A stretch of DNA of 64,000 nt from Larix kaempferi (GCA_027924585.1 BSBM01000106.1:36664501-36728500); one strand, 5' to 3'. Positions 1-12,111 are shown, counted from the stretch's first letter. Numbers and translations are program-made. Notes: generated by a model not told the origin, from the letters alone.

Positions 1-318
1 AGAAAGTCTATTTTTTGTTGTCGGGATGTTTAAAACATTGGATCTTCATATTTAGCATCTGATATCTAGCCTTTAGGCTATTTTAATACTTGCAAAGTTA
101 CTTTAAGGAATAAAATTGCTAAAGAGAGATTATCTAATAATAAAGAGCCAGGCTAAAATCCATCAATTAAACTAAATACAATGCAAATTAAACCAAAAGT
201 CACTACAAATATTGACAATCTGACAAACTCAATGAACTCAAACAAGAAACTTAGACTCAGGAGGAAAAATATGGGGATAAATTTTAGGATGTCAGTTCTA
301 GGAGTAACATGTTCCATC

Positions 319-1207
319 TTCCTTATGGTTGGAATGATCTTATTCCTGACCCACCATCTCCTTGTAATCCTCGTTCTTTAACCATGTATGATTGAACGTG
401 TAAGGTGTTGGGGGTTTTATTTCATCACTTTCCATTTGAATAAAAATAGGTGAATGGTTATTTATGACCCTTGGTCTAACCTAATTTCTAACTTTTGTTG
501 CTTCTGCCAATACCCCATTAGAAACAAAACAAAACTTGTCCTTGTCCTTGTGCTAGGGTTGATGTCCTTGTGTGAGAAGGACCTAGGGTTTATGGCAAAG
601 AAACCCTAGAGTAGACTTAGAGTGCTTTGTTTGGAGAGATTGTGTAAGACAACCTTTGGGAAATATGAAGGGCGGACATGTTGGTGTTGATTCTATCTTG
701 TTGTTTGAGATTTTGAAGAGGCTAGGTGTAGCTTGACATGACACCTTGCTTCCCTTTTCTATTTATGTGGCTCTATTTTTTAGCCTCCATTGGGAACTTT
801 CCCAATTTATAAGAGATCAAATACAACCCTCCAACCTTTTAAGGTTTATCTACTCATCCTCAATAAATACACCATTAGGATTGTTCCCATGTATATGTTC
901 AATGTGGGCTTCCATTGCCCTCAAATTCGCATGATTGTTATTTTTTTTTTCCTTAACTGACTCCTTTGTTACCTTCTAATATTTTTGGAGGATTCATAGA
1001 GTTGAAAAGTAGTTGTCCCATATTCCTTATGGTTGACATGCTCTCATTCCCAACCCACCATCTCCTTGCAATCATCATTCTCTAACCATGTATGATTGAA
1101 CTTCTAAGGTGTTGGGTGTTTTATGTCATCACTTTCCATTTGAAGAAAAATAGGTGAATGATTATTTATGACCCTTGGTCTAACCTAGTATCTAACTTTT
1201 ATTGCTT
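319..1207. repeat. Pair of direct repeats of about 187 bp (319-505 and 1023-1207)
   Basis: Two clearly related blocks about 700 bp apart begin at the shared stretch ttccttatggtt and both run through an AT-rich segment ending near taacttttgttgctt. They differ by scattered substitutions and small indels, so the duplication is old. No coding sequence is recognisable in either copy or in the rest of 1-1340. The short open frames here show no family motif. Confidence 0.75.
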
Positions 1208-1361
1208 ATGTCTAACCTTCTAAGAGAAAAATGTTGCAGTGTACTAATTTGTTTCTCATAGTGCGTCTTAATGAAAAGTGAACGTATTAACAAGATAATA
1301 TCAAAAATATTCTCTTGGTGTATATCTATTATGTGACTATTATCATTGTTGTGTATTACAG

Positions 1362-1472
1362 GATCCAAAGGAGGCCATGGAAAGAGGACGTGGACAACGT
1401 AGAACTACTAAACCGCAAAGAGAAAAGTGGGTGGCCATAGATTTAGATACAGAATCTATAGATATAATAAAG
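1362..1472 (+). pseudogene. Exon A of an unidentified plant gene
   Basis: A 111-bp open stretch (37 codons) is preceded by a pyrimidine-poor acceptor ending in acag at 1358-1361 and followed by a good donor, aag then gtaaga, at 1470-1478. It is open in one frame, is phase 0 at both ends and begins D-P-K-E-A-M. The protein is basic and then acidic, with Arg/Gly/Gln near the start and a VAIDLD stretch later. The next exon-like block (1700-1718 joined to 23121-23173) begins in a similar way, with G-P-D-K-A-M. I do not recognise the family. It could be host or the second gene of a CACTA element. The splice signals and open frame are seen; that it was once transcribed is inference. Confidence 0.4.
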
Positions 1473-1699
1473 GTAAGAAGACAAAGCAACTGCAACCAGA
1501 GGAAGGTGTTTATGGATTTATAAATGCTACAACATGGAGGAGATAAAACTTTATAAAATTTGGTGTTGTTTTTTAACTCCAAAACATGATATCAATATGT
1601 CAAATATATGACTAAAATGAGGTTTTGTGTTGGATAGCATATTGGTTCAAATGATAGAATTGGTGTACTAAACATTATTGACCATGCTATGTATTATAG

Positions 1700-1718
1700 G
1701 GGCCAGACAAGGCCATGG
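1700..1718 (+). pseudogene. Exon B of the same gene, left part, cut by the Tat element
   Basis: After an acceptor ending tatag at 1699, nineteen bases run up to the Tat insertion point. The exon resumes at 23121 after the duplicated CATGG and ends before a gta donor at 23174. The two parts total 72 bp, exactly 24 codons, open in one frame with phase 0 at both ends. The gene was therefore interrupted within a coding exon. Its first residues resemble those of exon A, so the two may be duplicated exons. Confidence 0.4.
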
Positions 1719-2695
1719 TGCTACACCTAAATCTTGCCACCATAAGACTCAGTGTAAACATCCCTGAAGTTTCCATGACTAGGAAGTCAAACATGAGAAG
1801 TTACTGACACCTTTCCATAGGGTCTACTTGGTTCGTCGCAGGTTTCTCCCTAGGAACTTGCGCCCAAATAGGTTCGTCACAGGAGGATTCCTGACCACTT
1901 GCGCCGATGGCTCATGTCACACTTTTTCAGCATGCGCCAACCCTAGCTGTCAATGGTTGTCCTATTGCAACCTACGACGATGTCAGTTAATATGGATAAA
2001 GGGCTTCTTCAAGCCATTTATTGAAGGTGTGTGACTTGGATCTCTATCCCTAACCTATAAGGGAGCTGGCATTCGGTTCCCTAACCCTTTGGGAGGATCC
2101 CTTAGTCTTCTCCCACTATTTCTCAACATATCCTATCCTCCTAGTCCTATATATATGAAGCTCTTCTCCATTCCAAGAAGAGGAAGGCTATAGAATCCAT
2201 ATGTTGGTGAAATAAATCTTAGGAGATCATCACTCATCCACTGGAGGCACCCATTTCTCCTTAGAGGCATTGGATTGGCTTGTTGGAGGAAGATTGCAAT
2301 GTTAGGGCTTGGTTGTAATCCTCACTCTTCTTTGTATTCCCACTTTTTATACAGTAATACAAAACTCTTTCCATAAATGTCTTGTTATGCATTGATATTT
2401 ATAGTTTACTTCCTTAATTGTTTACTTAGATCAATTATTGTGTAGATGTGCTATTACTACTTGTTTGTCTCTTGCATGTTCTGACAGGTCTTGCAGCTTC
2501 GGATATGATGACCGTGGAACTTGGAGTGACGAGGGAGAAATCTATCTACAGATCTTAAAGGTAAGATGTCTACATATCTCAATCTCTAATTACATCTAGT
2601 AAGGTAGATTTGTATTCTGTTTGATTTGTTCTAGATTCACATTGAACTAGGAAGATCATGCCTTAAGTCTACTTTCGGTAGATTGTCTGGTAACC
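1719..2695 (+). repeat. 5' LTR of the Tat element
   Basis: It starts TGCTACACC and ends near taacc at 2695, where the matching 3' LTR ends taaca. It aligns over its whole 977 bp with 22139-23115, with scattered substitutions. A TATA-like run tatatatat lies at 2148-2156 and is conserved in the 3' copy, marking the probable U3 promoter. The target-site copy CATGG lies immediately upstream. Confidence 0.93.
2148..2156 (+). promoter_or_regulatory. Probable TATA box in the Tat LTR
   Basis: The run tatatatat, followed by gaagctcttctcc, is conserved at the equivalent place in the 3' LTR near 22568-22576. It is the only good TATA candidate in the LTR and lies mid-LTR, as expected for the U3/R junction. 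Transcription from it is inferred. Confidence 0.5.
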
Positions 2696-2697
2696 AA

Positions 2698-2717
2698 TTT
2701 GGCCGATACTGGGGATA
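2698..2717 (+). other. Degenerate primer-binding site of the Tat element
   Basis: Just inside the 5' LTR lies tttggccgatactgggga. It resembles the tRNA-Asp-type primer site tggcgccgttgccgggga common in Tat and Athila elements, but with a short deletion and several substitutions. The identification rests on position plus partial match. Confidence 0.4.
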
Positions 2718-4948
2718 TGTGCATTGTTTTAAGTTTTCAGTTTGAAAGTCATTTTCTTTGATTTCTTTGTGAGCCATTTATTTTTCCTCCTGAGCCTCTT
2801 TGACCACTAGATCTTCTCAATGAAGAGTCTGTTAACTTCCTTTGAGTCTGTATGTATGATCATCAAACCTTTCAGTTACTAATTTTTGGAGATCTTTCCA
2901 TCCTTGCATTGGGATTTTTCCTGTTGCACCTGGGTAGTATAGCCAAAGCGACGTCCTCTCTCGAGTGCAATTTTCTGCTCTACAACCTGCGCCGTCGGTG
3001 CTCATCTCAGTTTTACATCTTGCACCATTGGCGCAGACCACCTATTTTCCACCTACAACGGGCACTCTGAGCTTGACCAAAGACTGCGTCGAGCAGTCAA
3101 TCCTTGTGTTTGGGTTATCTCCTCTCCAACTTTTGAGTTTGTTTGATTTGCAGACCTTATTTGTGCTGCACTTTCTAGTCAGAGATCTCTTGATTTTGCA
3201 TTGGTAGTGTTTGGATTTGTTTGGATTGGTTTTGGGTTACATTTTGGACAAGTTTGAGACTTGGTAGTTGTGGACACTCTAGTTTCCCCCACCTTCATCC
3301 ACTTGACCTTGCATTCCCTCCTCTCCTCACCTGATCTAGTCTTTGTATTCGATATGATCCCATACCCCTTTTTGCACACATTATTTAGCTTTTCTTGCAT
3401 TTGGTTGTTTTTTGGGTGTCTTATGTGTTTTCGATTCATTGGAGTGCTTGCCATTTCTTTGAGAATTTTTGTCTAATTAGAGTGCTGCAAGTAGTTTTTT
3501 CTTTCCAATCATTTACACTTAAAAGCATTGTTGTTGTCAAAGTTTGGTATTGGCATATTATTGGAAAAATTAAAAGTGCTTCATTTTTATCGTTTTCGAG
3601 TGCATTTGAGAAGTGTTGTAGAAATTGGTTCACGCATTGGAACTCATCATAGATATTTTGGGAAATTTTGAAAAAGAGTTAATCATTTGTATTTTTCTCG
3701 AACTATGATCCATTCATTTTCTTGAAAAATCCAAAGTATAGTCAATTTTTTGCAAAAAGTAATTCCATGCTTGAAAAGTTACATGCGCTTTTGATTTTCA
3801 TGCTTTTAGGTTTCCATAGTGAAATTTGAAAAGCTAGTGTGCTCTAGATAGAAATTCTCTCTTATTCGTCATCTTTAGTTTCATTCTAAATTGAAAAAGA
3901 CAAAAAGAAAATGCTTTGTTTGGATTTGATGTGTTGTTGATTTTCATGTTTTGCTTGAAAAACAGAAAAGAGTACTTTCATTATCATTTTTGGTAGAATT
4001 GAGATTTGTTGAAGCTTTGTTGTTTTGGTAAAAACCACTTGAAAAAGATTTCTCCCTCCCATACATAGATTTCATCAAAAGAAAAAGTGCATTTTTTCAT
4101 GTAGTTAGGGCTTGCATTATGCTTACGTTTATGTATTCACCTCATGCATTCACCTAATTGTCCAGATAAAATTAATGGTAGAACTAGGGTAAAATATTTA
4201 GTAACTTGTGTGTTAAGTTAGAGACATGTCCCAGCGTCGTAAAACGTGGCAGCTATCATTATTTTCCTGCACTACATTCCGGGGGTATTGTATTCTTCCA
4301 CATACCAACCAGTATATCTAAGCTCTTTCACATACCAACCATTATATCAAAGGCTCTTTCACGTACCTTAGGGTATATCGAAAGGCACTTCACGTACTTG
4401 GTGTATATTGAAAGGTGTTTCACGTACTCGGTAGTATATCGGAAGGTATCATGCCGTACGGTTGTGCATTAGACAACACCACTATGGAGTTGAGCTCCCA
4501 TGTACCTGAGTATATTTAGAGACACCATTAGGATTCCTAAAACCAACTCAGCAAACCATTTGGCCGTCTTGGCAGAGCAATACACCGAGAACAGCACTCG
4601 GGGAGATTACTATGCACATGTTGTCTAGGTAGTTGGGTATTCAGGAAAGGGTACGGTCCCAATCCTCCTTGTCGCGTTTTACTGTTGGACCCTGCGGTAT
4701 ATAGCGAGTTGTGAAGACTTGACAATCCTGTGAGGTTCCAGACTTTTGAATCCACACCTATCACATAATTTTTCTTGCGGCCTTAGTTTGTGCATATTTT
4801 TCTGGACTGCTTTTCTTTTGTTTAGAACACTCTTAGGAGAAACTCTGTTTCAGTCACTCTCACTAACTTTCCTTGGAGAAGGTCCCACAGAATTTTGAAC
4901 TTACCACCCAAATATCCCCTTAATCAATAGGTAATTTCGAAGGTAAGA
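2718..4948 (+). other. Tat leader: long 5' untranslated region, no gene seen
   Basis: Between the primer site and the gag start lie about 2.2 kb, T-rich from 3180 to 4100, with no recognisable protein. Short open frames on both strands overlap each other and carry no family motif. The only structured part is the tandem repeat at 4296-4449. Long leaders are usual in Tat elements. Confidence 0.7.
4296..4449 (+). repeat. Five tandem 30-32 bp units in the Tat leader
   Basis: Units start at 4296, 4326, 4358, 4389 and 4419. Each begins ttc-c/a-ca-(t/c)gtac(c) or ttcacatacc and contains a tatat core followed by a purine-rich tail. A weaker sixth unit may follow. They sit about 500 bp upstream of gag. 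Confidence 0.8.
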
Positions 4949-7736
4949 ATGGACCCACACGTCACGGTCGTGTCACCTGAAGTAGAAAACCCCACTTTGA
5001 ATATTGGAGCACACAAGTTCCCTCCAGACTCACCCACCTCCAACCCCTCGAGGGGTGAAGAGGCAGAAACTTCCACTTCACAAGATGTACCTCTCCCTCC
5101 CATTTTACCAGGAGAGCCTGGATCTATGGAATGGTTAAATCCCCCCCGGGATGACCCTGTATCAGTTGCGTTTGGTCTAGCTGCACCCTTTTGGGAAACT
5201 TCTCTAGGTCAACAAGTGGCCCATTTTGCCACTACATCCCCACCCAGTTGGCCCACTCCTGACGAGATTTTCAGACCCTTTCGTGATCACTTGAATCAAT
5301 TACGTGCCATGGGTGAGGAATTTCCTAGACAAAGTCATTTACAAAGGGTTGAAGACCCGACGTTACCCGTATATCGATAGATCTCGATTCACACTTTACC
5401 TTATGATTCACTGGAACCATCCATCCACAACATACTAACCACTTCTGAACCTGGTCAACCCTCACTTCCTGCAAGTACACCCCTTAAACAGGTTACCAGT
5501 TCTATTCCCCAAATGACTCAACCTGTTGAAGGACAACAATCCAACACTCCTCTCACTATTATGAGAATGTTACCCACTCCTCCCCCACCTCAAAACTTGC
5601 GGGGAGGATACTCTTTACCCCCTAATTTGCTTACGAGTAATGTTAATCCCGTAGTAGGAAATCAACAACCCACGTTGGGTCAACCATTGATTAGTGGTCA
5701 ACACGTTGCAACTGGTGGGAAACCCCCATCTCCTAACCATAATACGGGAGGAGGATTTCCCACCGGTCCTTCCGTTGGAACTTCCCTACCTGCCAGGGCA
5801 TCCACCATGGGATTATCTCATGTTGGGGGACCATCCCATTCGAACCAACCTCCATGGAGTCAATCTTATCTAGGTTATCTTAAATATGTGTCGAGACAAT
5901 TCAATACTGGAAACGCACTCTACGGGATACCTTATCACGGAAATCCATACACTCTATGGGGGCACCAGAATGTTTTACAGAATGGACCCCCACCAACCAT
6001 CCATCAGGTACCACCACCTCCCTTTGGAGGCAGAGGGCCCCCATTCAATTCCGGAGGCGGCGGACCTCTACCTTCTGGTGGAGGCCCACCTCATTTCGGC
6101 AACAATGGCCCACCCCCCTTTGGTGGTGGAGGAAGAGGTCTTACCCCTCCCAATGGAGGTGGAGGGCCACCTCCTCCCGGTGGCATAGGGACCCCACCTC
6201 ATGGTGGAGGACCACCCTATTCTGGTGGTGGTGGTGGAGGACCACCCTATTTGGGTGGAGGTGGTGGCGGAGGCCCCCACCCTTTCGGTGGCAGTGGTGG
6301 AGGCCCCCACCCTTCCAGCGAAGGTGGTGCACCACCAACCCCTCCTGGCGGAGGTGGTGGAGGACCACCTTATCCTGGTGGAGGTGGAGGAGGCCCACCT
6401 TATCCCATTGGAGGTGGCGGACCCCCACCATTTGTAGGAGGCCCACCCCCTCCCAGCAGTGGCGGTGGACCCCCACCTTATGGTAACGGACCACCCTATT
6501 ATGGCAGCGGACCTACATATGGTCTGGGAGGCACACCCCCTTATGGATAGTTCCCTCCTGGAACACCCTACAACCAGTCGATGCAAGGTCCCACTGGTCC
6601 ATGCATGCCATATAAGTACTATCAGTACCCGCAGTCGAATCAACAGCTTCCTTTTTGGCTTCTTTGGACCTACCCAACCTGTCTCGTCTGACCAATGATC
6701 CTATCTTCCACGGACATAATTGGCCACCAATTCTGGTGAAAGTACCATCCGATATTCCCAAATTTGATGGAAAACCTGGTGAAGATCCAAAAAATCATGT
6801 GATGACATATCACTTATGGTGTTCATCCAACTCCTTGATGGATGAATTGATCCGTCTTAGCTGACTGGTTCACAAAGCTGTCTCATTAAGGTTCATATCC
6901 CTAACCAACTATTAGCTGACTGGTTCACAAAATATCTTTTACCTATCGTAACTCGAGATGTGGCCATGGGAGGGGCCGTCACTGAGGAACAGGCTATTTC
7001 CCATGCCCATTACTTAGACTTGGTCTATGCTCAATCCGGTACATTGTATGAAATTGTTCCTAATGCACCACACCCTACGTATGACCTTGAGAAACCACCC
7101 AAGGGACCTCAGGCCGATGGCATCATTGGTTCCCTTAACTCCCGGCCTTCTACTCAAACTAGTGGATCGTCGAACCCCCAGGTTTCTTCCCCATCCCCAC
7201 CATAGGCTAGAAACAACACCACCAAGTCACCCACTCCTGCCTCCATTGAAGAGGTGAATTCTGTTCAATCAGCTTCATCTCATAAATCTGGTGGTAAGAA
7301 GAAAAGCAAAGGTAAACCTAAGAAATATTTTAACCGACAGGAGATTAAGAGCACCCCTGAAGACACCAAATAGAAGAGGAAGTTGAAGTATCCTTGTTTA
7401 CTATGTGGTGGAGATCATTTTTTTAAAGAATGTCCTCACCAAGACGAAGTACAGAAGTTTCTCAAGGGAAACCCTACTCCCGCAGTTCTCAATGATCCCT
7501 TCCCTACTCAGAATCAACAACTGATTGCTCAAACCTCTCCTTCACATGGCGAGGCATCCTCCACCATGCATGTTCTCATTATTCATAGTGAGATGGTTAA
7601 TTTGAACAAACGTTCACACTCATACAACTCAGCCCCTCTGAAGGAACCCGTTGGAAGTAATACTAAAAAAGATTCACTTCTATTCCCGACATTACCATGC
7701 CACACGCTTCTCTCACAATTGAGAAGCCTTCTTTAG
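4949..7736 (+). pseudogene. gag: gag of the Tat element (capsid region plus CCHC zinc knuckle), broken
   Basis: Structural polyprotein that would package element RNA in cytoplasmic particles. The ATG at 4949 follows gaaggtaaga and opens a Pro/Ser-rich N-terminus. The frame is cut by TAG at 5378 and continues, through a striking Gly/Pro low-complexity stretch (5992-6547), to TAG at 6548. A frameshift then leads to a capsid-like segment (from about 6655) with the typical motif of a hydrophobic KVP, then KFDGKPGEDP. A further shift leads to 6960-7736, with TAG stops at 7203 and 7371. The zinc knuckle C-x2-C-x3-H-x4-C is encoded just after 7383 (CLLCGGDHFFKEC). A 20-bp direct repeat at 6857 and 6912 shows a small internal duplication. 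All four in-frame TAGs could be former CAG codons. Non-functional. Confidence 0.85.
5992..6547 (+). repeat. Gly/Pro-rich repetitive segment within Tat gag
   Basis: About 185 codons consist almost entirely of alternating runs of three to seven Gly and two to four Pro, with occasional Tyr, His or Phe, written in ggtggtgga and ccaccacc words. Because the DNA itself is repetitive, long open frames also appear in the other frames and on the minus strand; these are artefacts. The segment lies between the acidic gag N-terminus and the capsid-like domain and is likely a disordered linker or phase-separating region. Confidence 0.85.
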
Positions 7737-9076
7737 AGTCAGTGTTGCGTCCACCCAAGAGCACGATTCGAAAAGCAGTTTTCAATCCTAATGCTTGGGC
7801 AGCTCAAAACTACAACATTGTAGAGGACTTGGCACAACCTCCTTGTTCTATGTCAATGCTAGAGGTCTTGCAGAACTGTCCCAATCAGCGCAAGACTCTT
7901 CTCACTGCCATTGGTGTGGTTGATTCGGATTCCTCTAATACCATCATGTTTTGTCTCGAGTATTTTAAACTGAGGCTTTCCCACCAACTTGCATTTCAAG
8001 TTGCTACGAACATTGCTGGGAAGACAATTCATCGTACTGTATTAGACAAAGGTGCCTCTACCTTGGTCATGTTGATATCGTGTTGGATAGCCATTGGTTC
8101 TCCCGAGTTAAACCGCTCTCCCACTACCTTGAAAGCATTCGACGGTTGTGGCTTTCAACCCCATGGTCTATTACAAGCCTTAGAAGTCGAGTTGGGGGGT
8201 AAGACCACAACCATTAGCGTGGAATTAGTGGAAGCCCCTTTGGATTATAATCTCTTACTTGGTCATAATTGGTTTTATGCCATGACTGAGGTCACGTCTT
8301 CCGTCTTTCGCATAGTGCAATTCCCCCACCAAGGCCGAATTGTCATTGTCGACCAAGTGGACTTCTGCATACCGGACACCGCTACACATCCCCGCGATAA
8401 TGTCCCATTGATCGGACAATCTTCGCAGCTATATGAGAGCGTGGGGGTCGGCCTCATAAAAGACTCATCTCTTATGGGCATCTTTCCAACCCTAGATCCC
8501 CCTCACCATGTTTCCATGGTGAACATGATTTCCTCTTTTCCCAACTCTCATGATCAATGGCTTGTACCTTATGAATCCACTATGCACCTGATTGGAGACA
8601 TCATGCCTCTTTCACCCATTGAACTCACTTACGAGGCCATCCAGTCAGCACCCGAGGACCACTTGGCTATGGCATCTACATCCTATTCTCTATAGTGGAT
8701 GTCCTCCTTACCCAATCCTCTGCTCCAGACTTTTCCATCGGATGAGTCCATCATGGATATTATGAGTGTGAATGACACTCCGTGGGAAGACCTCCACCAT
8801 AGATCGTCTTTCCTCCCCCCATTGGATTCGATAGAGAATAGCATCACCACCATTTTTACACCAGATGTCTACCCTTACCCTCAGTCCCTGATACTCACTT
8901 GTCATACTGACACCGAGGTAAACATGGAAAACATCGAAGCCACCACCCCAATTGACATCTCAGTTACCCCTCGTGTAGTGGAACATATTCATTTAGGCCA
9001 GAAACGTTCCCTTGAAGAGATTACTACTTTTACGGCCTTATTCAAGCAATTTCAAGACGTGTTTTCTTGGACCTAA
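7697..9076 (+). pseudogene. pol: Protease region of Tat pol
   Basis: An aspartic protease would cut gag and pol. The motif LDKGAST is encoded near 8042-8062 and stands at the retropepsin active site (D-x-G-A-S), followed by a SPTTLKAFDG stretch typical of Tat proteases and, further on, the flap-side LLLGHNWF. The reading frame runs 7697-8692, meets TAG at 8693, and resumes to 9073 where it stops at TAA before the RT start. It overlaps gag in a different frame (gag ends at 7736), so expression would have needed a shift or the overlap is itself damage. The active-site Asp is present, but stops make it a pseudogene. Confidence 0.8.
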
Positions 9077-10536
9077 GAGGAAATTCTTGGGATAGACCTT
9101 GCTATTGTTTCACATGAAATTAAAACCTATCCCGATGCTAAACCAGTCCGCTAAAAGTTATGACCGGTACACCCTCGAAAAACTGCGGCAGTCAAGGCAG
9201 AAATTGAAAATCTCTTGAAGGCTGGCTTTATCTACCCTATTCCATTAACAGAATGGGTCTCAAATGTTGTCCCTATGGCTAAGAATCAGGGAACCATTCG
9301 TTTCTATGTCGATTATCGAGATTTCAACAAGGCTTGTCCTAAGGAAAAATACCCCACTCCCTTTATTGATCAGATCATAGATAATTGTGTTGGAAGCGTC
9401 ATCTTTTCATTCATGGATGGTTTCTCCGGTTACAACCAGATTGAGATCTACCCGACCGACCAACACAAGACAGATTTATCTGCCCTTGGGGAATGTTTGC
9501 TTATCGCAAGCTCCCTTTTGGTCTCAAAAATGCTGGTGCCACATTCCAGTGGGCCATGTCGTATGCTTTTCATGATGTGAAGGAATTCGTGGAACCTTAC
9601 CTTGATGACCTACCTGCCCATTCACGGCAACGTAAGTTCTACATTGATCATCTAGTGGCTGTATTCCTCAGATGCAGGTGGTATAACATCTGCTTGAACC
9701 CTCACAAGTGTATCTTCTGTGTCGAGTCTGGACTCCTCCTAGGTTTTATCATTTCAAAAGACGTGATCCGCATTGATCCCTTAAAGGTGGAAGCCATTGT
9801 TTCTCTCCCACCTCCTACTGACGTTACAAAACTACAAAGTTTGCAAGGGAAGGAAACTTACTTACGGTGTTTTGTCTGTAATTTCGCTCAAAAGACGCAG
9901 GGTTATATGACACTACTAAAGAAGGACGTCCCGTTCAATTGGGACGATCAAGCACAACAATCCTTCAATAGTCTGAAACATGCCATTGTGCTCCAACCGC
10001 CCAATTACTACAAAGATTACATTCTTTACCTTGCCACTTCTGACACCATGATCGCCATGGTTTTGGTACAGGAGGAAAACAACACCTAGGAACATGTGAT
10101 TCATTACCTCATTAAGGGTCTTATTGACTTTGAAACTCATTACTCACATGTCGAGAAACTCGCTCTCGCAGCATTCATTGTCGTCTAAAAGTTCTGTCAT
10201 TGCATACTGCTCCGCACCACCACCATCATCGCTGACTCGAACCCCATGTACCACATTTTAACATGCCAAGTACTTGAGGGCAAGTATTCACCCTGGATCG
10301 TGATACTTCATGAGTTCGACCTCCCCTTCGAGAAATCCAAGTCTAATAAGTCTTTGGTGTTTTCGGAGCTCATTTGCAATCTTCCCCATGCCAATTTAGG
10401 ATCTGAGCCCAATGATTCTCTTCCAGATGAGTCATTGTTCCTTATCAACACGTATGACCCGTGGTATGTAGATATTACCTTATATCTTCAAACCCAATGT
10501 TTCAACCCCCAACTGTCTCGTGACAATCGTCGTTGA
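9077..10536 (+). pseudogene. pol: Reverse transcriptase and RNase H of Tat pol
   Basis: RNA- and DNA-templated polymerase with a C-terminal RNase H. From 9077 the frame contains stops at 9074 and 9151 and a TGA shortly after, then opens from 9215 (KAGFIYPI, FYVDYRDFNKACPKEKYP, SFMDGFSGYNQIEI). A single missing T near 9475-9480 shifts the frame; the palm continues from 9493 as FAYRKLPFGLKNAGATFQ with the catalytic motif YLDD at 9598-9609. The RNase H-like part follows (9990-10400), interrupted by TAG at 10087 and TAA near 10186; its last acidic position looks lost. Degeneration of this native RNase H is known in Tat elements that carry the second RNase H found downstream here. Confidence 0.88.
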
Positions 10537-10578
10537 ATACGCCACCACACAAAGTATTACCTGATCATCAATGATACC

Positions 10579-11706
10579 ATGTACCATCATGGTATTGATT
10601 TTGTTCTTCAACGTTGTCTGACACATGAGCAGGCTGAACACATCTTGAATGACTGTCACACTGGGGCTTGTGGTGATCATCTCTTTGGGATGGCTACAGC
10701 CCAGAAGATACTATGCATGGGGTATTACTGGCCATCCATATTTAAAGATTGTATTGAGGCCGTTAAAAAATGTCCCCCATGCCAGCATTTTCAAACAAAA
10801 AAGTGCACTCACCCAGCCCCGTTACACCCGGTTATTGTCGTTGGCCCCTTTGCAAAATGGGGCATTGAATTCATGCACTGTAATCCTACCTCAGCTAGGG
10901 GGCATGGTTACGTCATAGTAGTCGTGGATTACTTTACAAAGTGGGCTGAGGTCATGCATACATACACTGACGATGGCAAAACCGCCACACTCTTCATGTT
11001 TAATCACATTATCTCACGATTCGGAGTTCCGCAAGCCATAGTCACCGACCGTGGATCTCACTTCCAAAACCACATGGTTGACAAATTGAGCACCAGATTG
11101 GGTTTTCGTCTTAAAAACTTAACACCTTACTACCCGCAGTCCAATGGACAAGTAGAGGCCATCAACAAGGTATTGAAAACCATGATTCAACGCATGGTGG
11201 GTACGCACAAGTCTAACTGGAAAAACATGCTCTTTTCTGCACTATGGGCATATCGGACCTCCGTTAAGACTATCACTGGGTTTACACCTTTCCAATTAGT
11301 TTATGGATTGGAGGAAGTCCTACCTATAGAGTGCAAGATTCCATCTCTCAAACTCACAGTTGAACTTCTTCCGAACACCACTGCCGAGGAAGAACGCTTC
11401 CTCTACCTAGAAAAACTCAATGAGACTCACTACGATGTTGCTCTTGCCAACGAGGGACATAAGAAACACATCAAATTGCGATATGATAAGTCAGTAGAAC
11501 CCCGCGTCTATAATGAGGGTGATTTGGTCCTCACATATGACCAAAGGCACGATAAGCTGGGGGCAAGTAAGTTCGAGTCCATGTGGCACGAACCGTACAT
11601 AGTGAAATGTGTTCTGGAGAAGGGAGCCTGCAAAATACAGGACTATGATGGGATATATTTGGGTAAGCCTCGCAATGGGATCTACCTAAAGAGGTACTAT
11701 GCCTGA
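10579..11706 (+). pseudogene. pol: Integrase of the Tat element (open, but first catalytic Asp replaced)
   Basis: Would insert the element cDNA into nuclear DNA. A 375-codon frame is intact from 10579 to the TGA at 11704. It has an HHCC zinc domain near the start (His pair near NDCHTGACGDHL, then CPPCQHF) and a core with VTDRGSHF (second Asp) and GQVEAINK (Glu). The first catalytic position, normally W-G-[ML]-D, reads WGIEFM, so Asp is Glu. The C-terminal region ends LKRYY, a normal end for these integrases. Upstream, an in-frame TGA at about 10534 separates it from RNase H. It is the longest undamaged frame of the element, but the Asp-to-Glu change should disable it. Confidence 0.88.
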
Positions 11707-11814
11707 GCCTTTCATGCATAGACATCTTTTATATATTGTACATGGCGTGTGTGTTTTGTGTGGTGTGACGCTTTTGTTTTAGTGTGTCTAGATCTTGTTT
11801 TCGCTTCTTATACC

Positions 11815-12111
11815 ATGTTCTGTCGGCATGTGCAGATAGAAAATTTCTATGGATTGGCGTACGGCACCAGCCGGCATACCCGTAACCTTGCTTCGACAGC
11901 GTGGGTACTTTATTCCCCGATCGGTGAGCTTATTAGCTCAGGAGGAAATTGTCTAGGATTCACAACCAACAATGTCACAGAGTATCAGGCGATGATTGGA
12001 ACCCTAACCGATGCTCTTTGCTTGGGTATGAACCACGTTGTCATCCATTTGGATTCACAACTAGTGGTTTCTCATCTCAACTGGGTTTATTCTATCTGCA
12101 ACCATACTCTA
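11815..12111 (+). pseudogene. Additional (archaeal-type) RNase H of the Tat element, 5' part
   Basis: Downstream of the integrase stop, in the same frame, a second RNase H begins at about the ATG at 11815. It shows LASTAWVLYSP, the glutamate motif TNNVTEYQAM and the aspartate motif IHLDSQLVVSHLN. The first metal-binding Asp, normally [FY]DG, is Tyr here (AYGTS, codon 11860-11862). The gene is cut at 12111 by the nested copia and resumes at 18156. Acquisition of a second RNase H is known for Tat elements; here it lies after integrase. It would degrade the RNA strand during reverse transcription. Confidence 0.82.
12107..12111. other. Target-site duplication of copia 1, left copy (CTCTA)
   Basis: CTCTA at 12107-12111 matches 18151-18155 exactly, just outside the TG and CA ends of the two copia LTRs. 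Removing the element and one copy rejoins the RNase H codons in frame. Confidence 0.95.

Noticed and set aside
3179-3652. Overlapping frames on both strands in the Tat leader
   Set aside because: T-rich composition leaves few stops on one strand; no domain, and other frames overlap fully.
5956-6643. Long open frames on both strands overlapping the Gly/Pro segment of Tat gag
   Set aside because: They arise because the DNA is a repeat of ggtgga/ccacca words; only the frame continuous with gag has a matching upstream and downstream protein.
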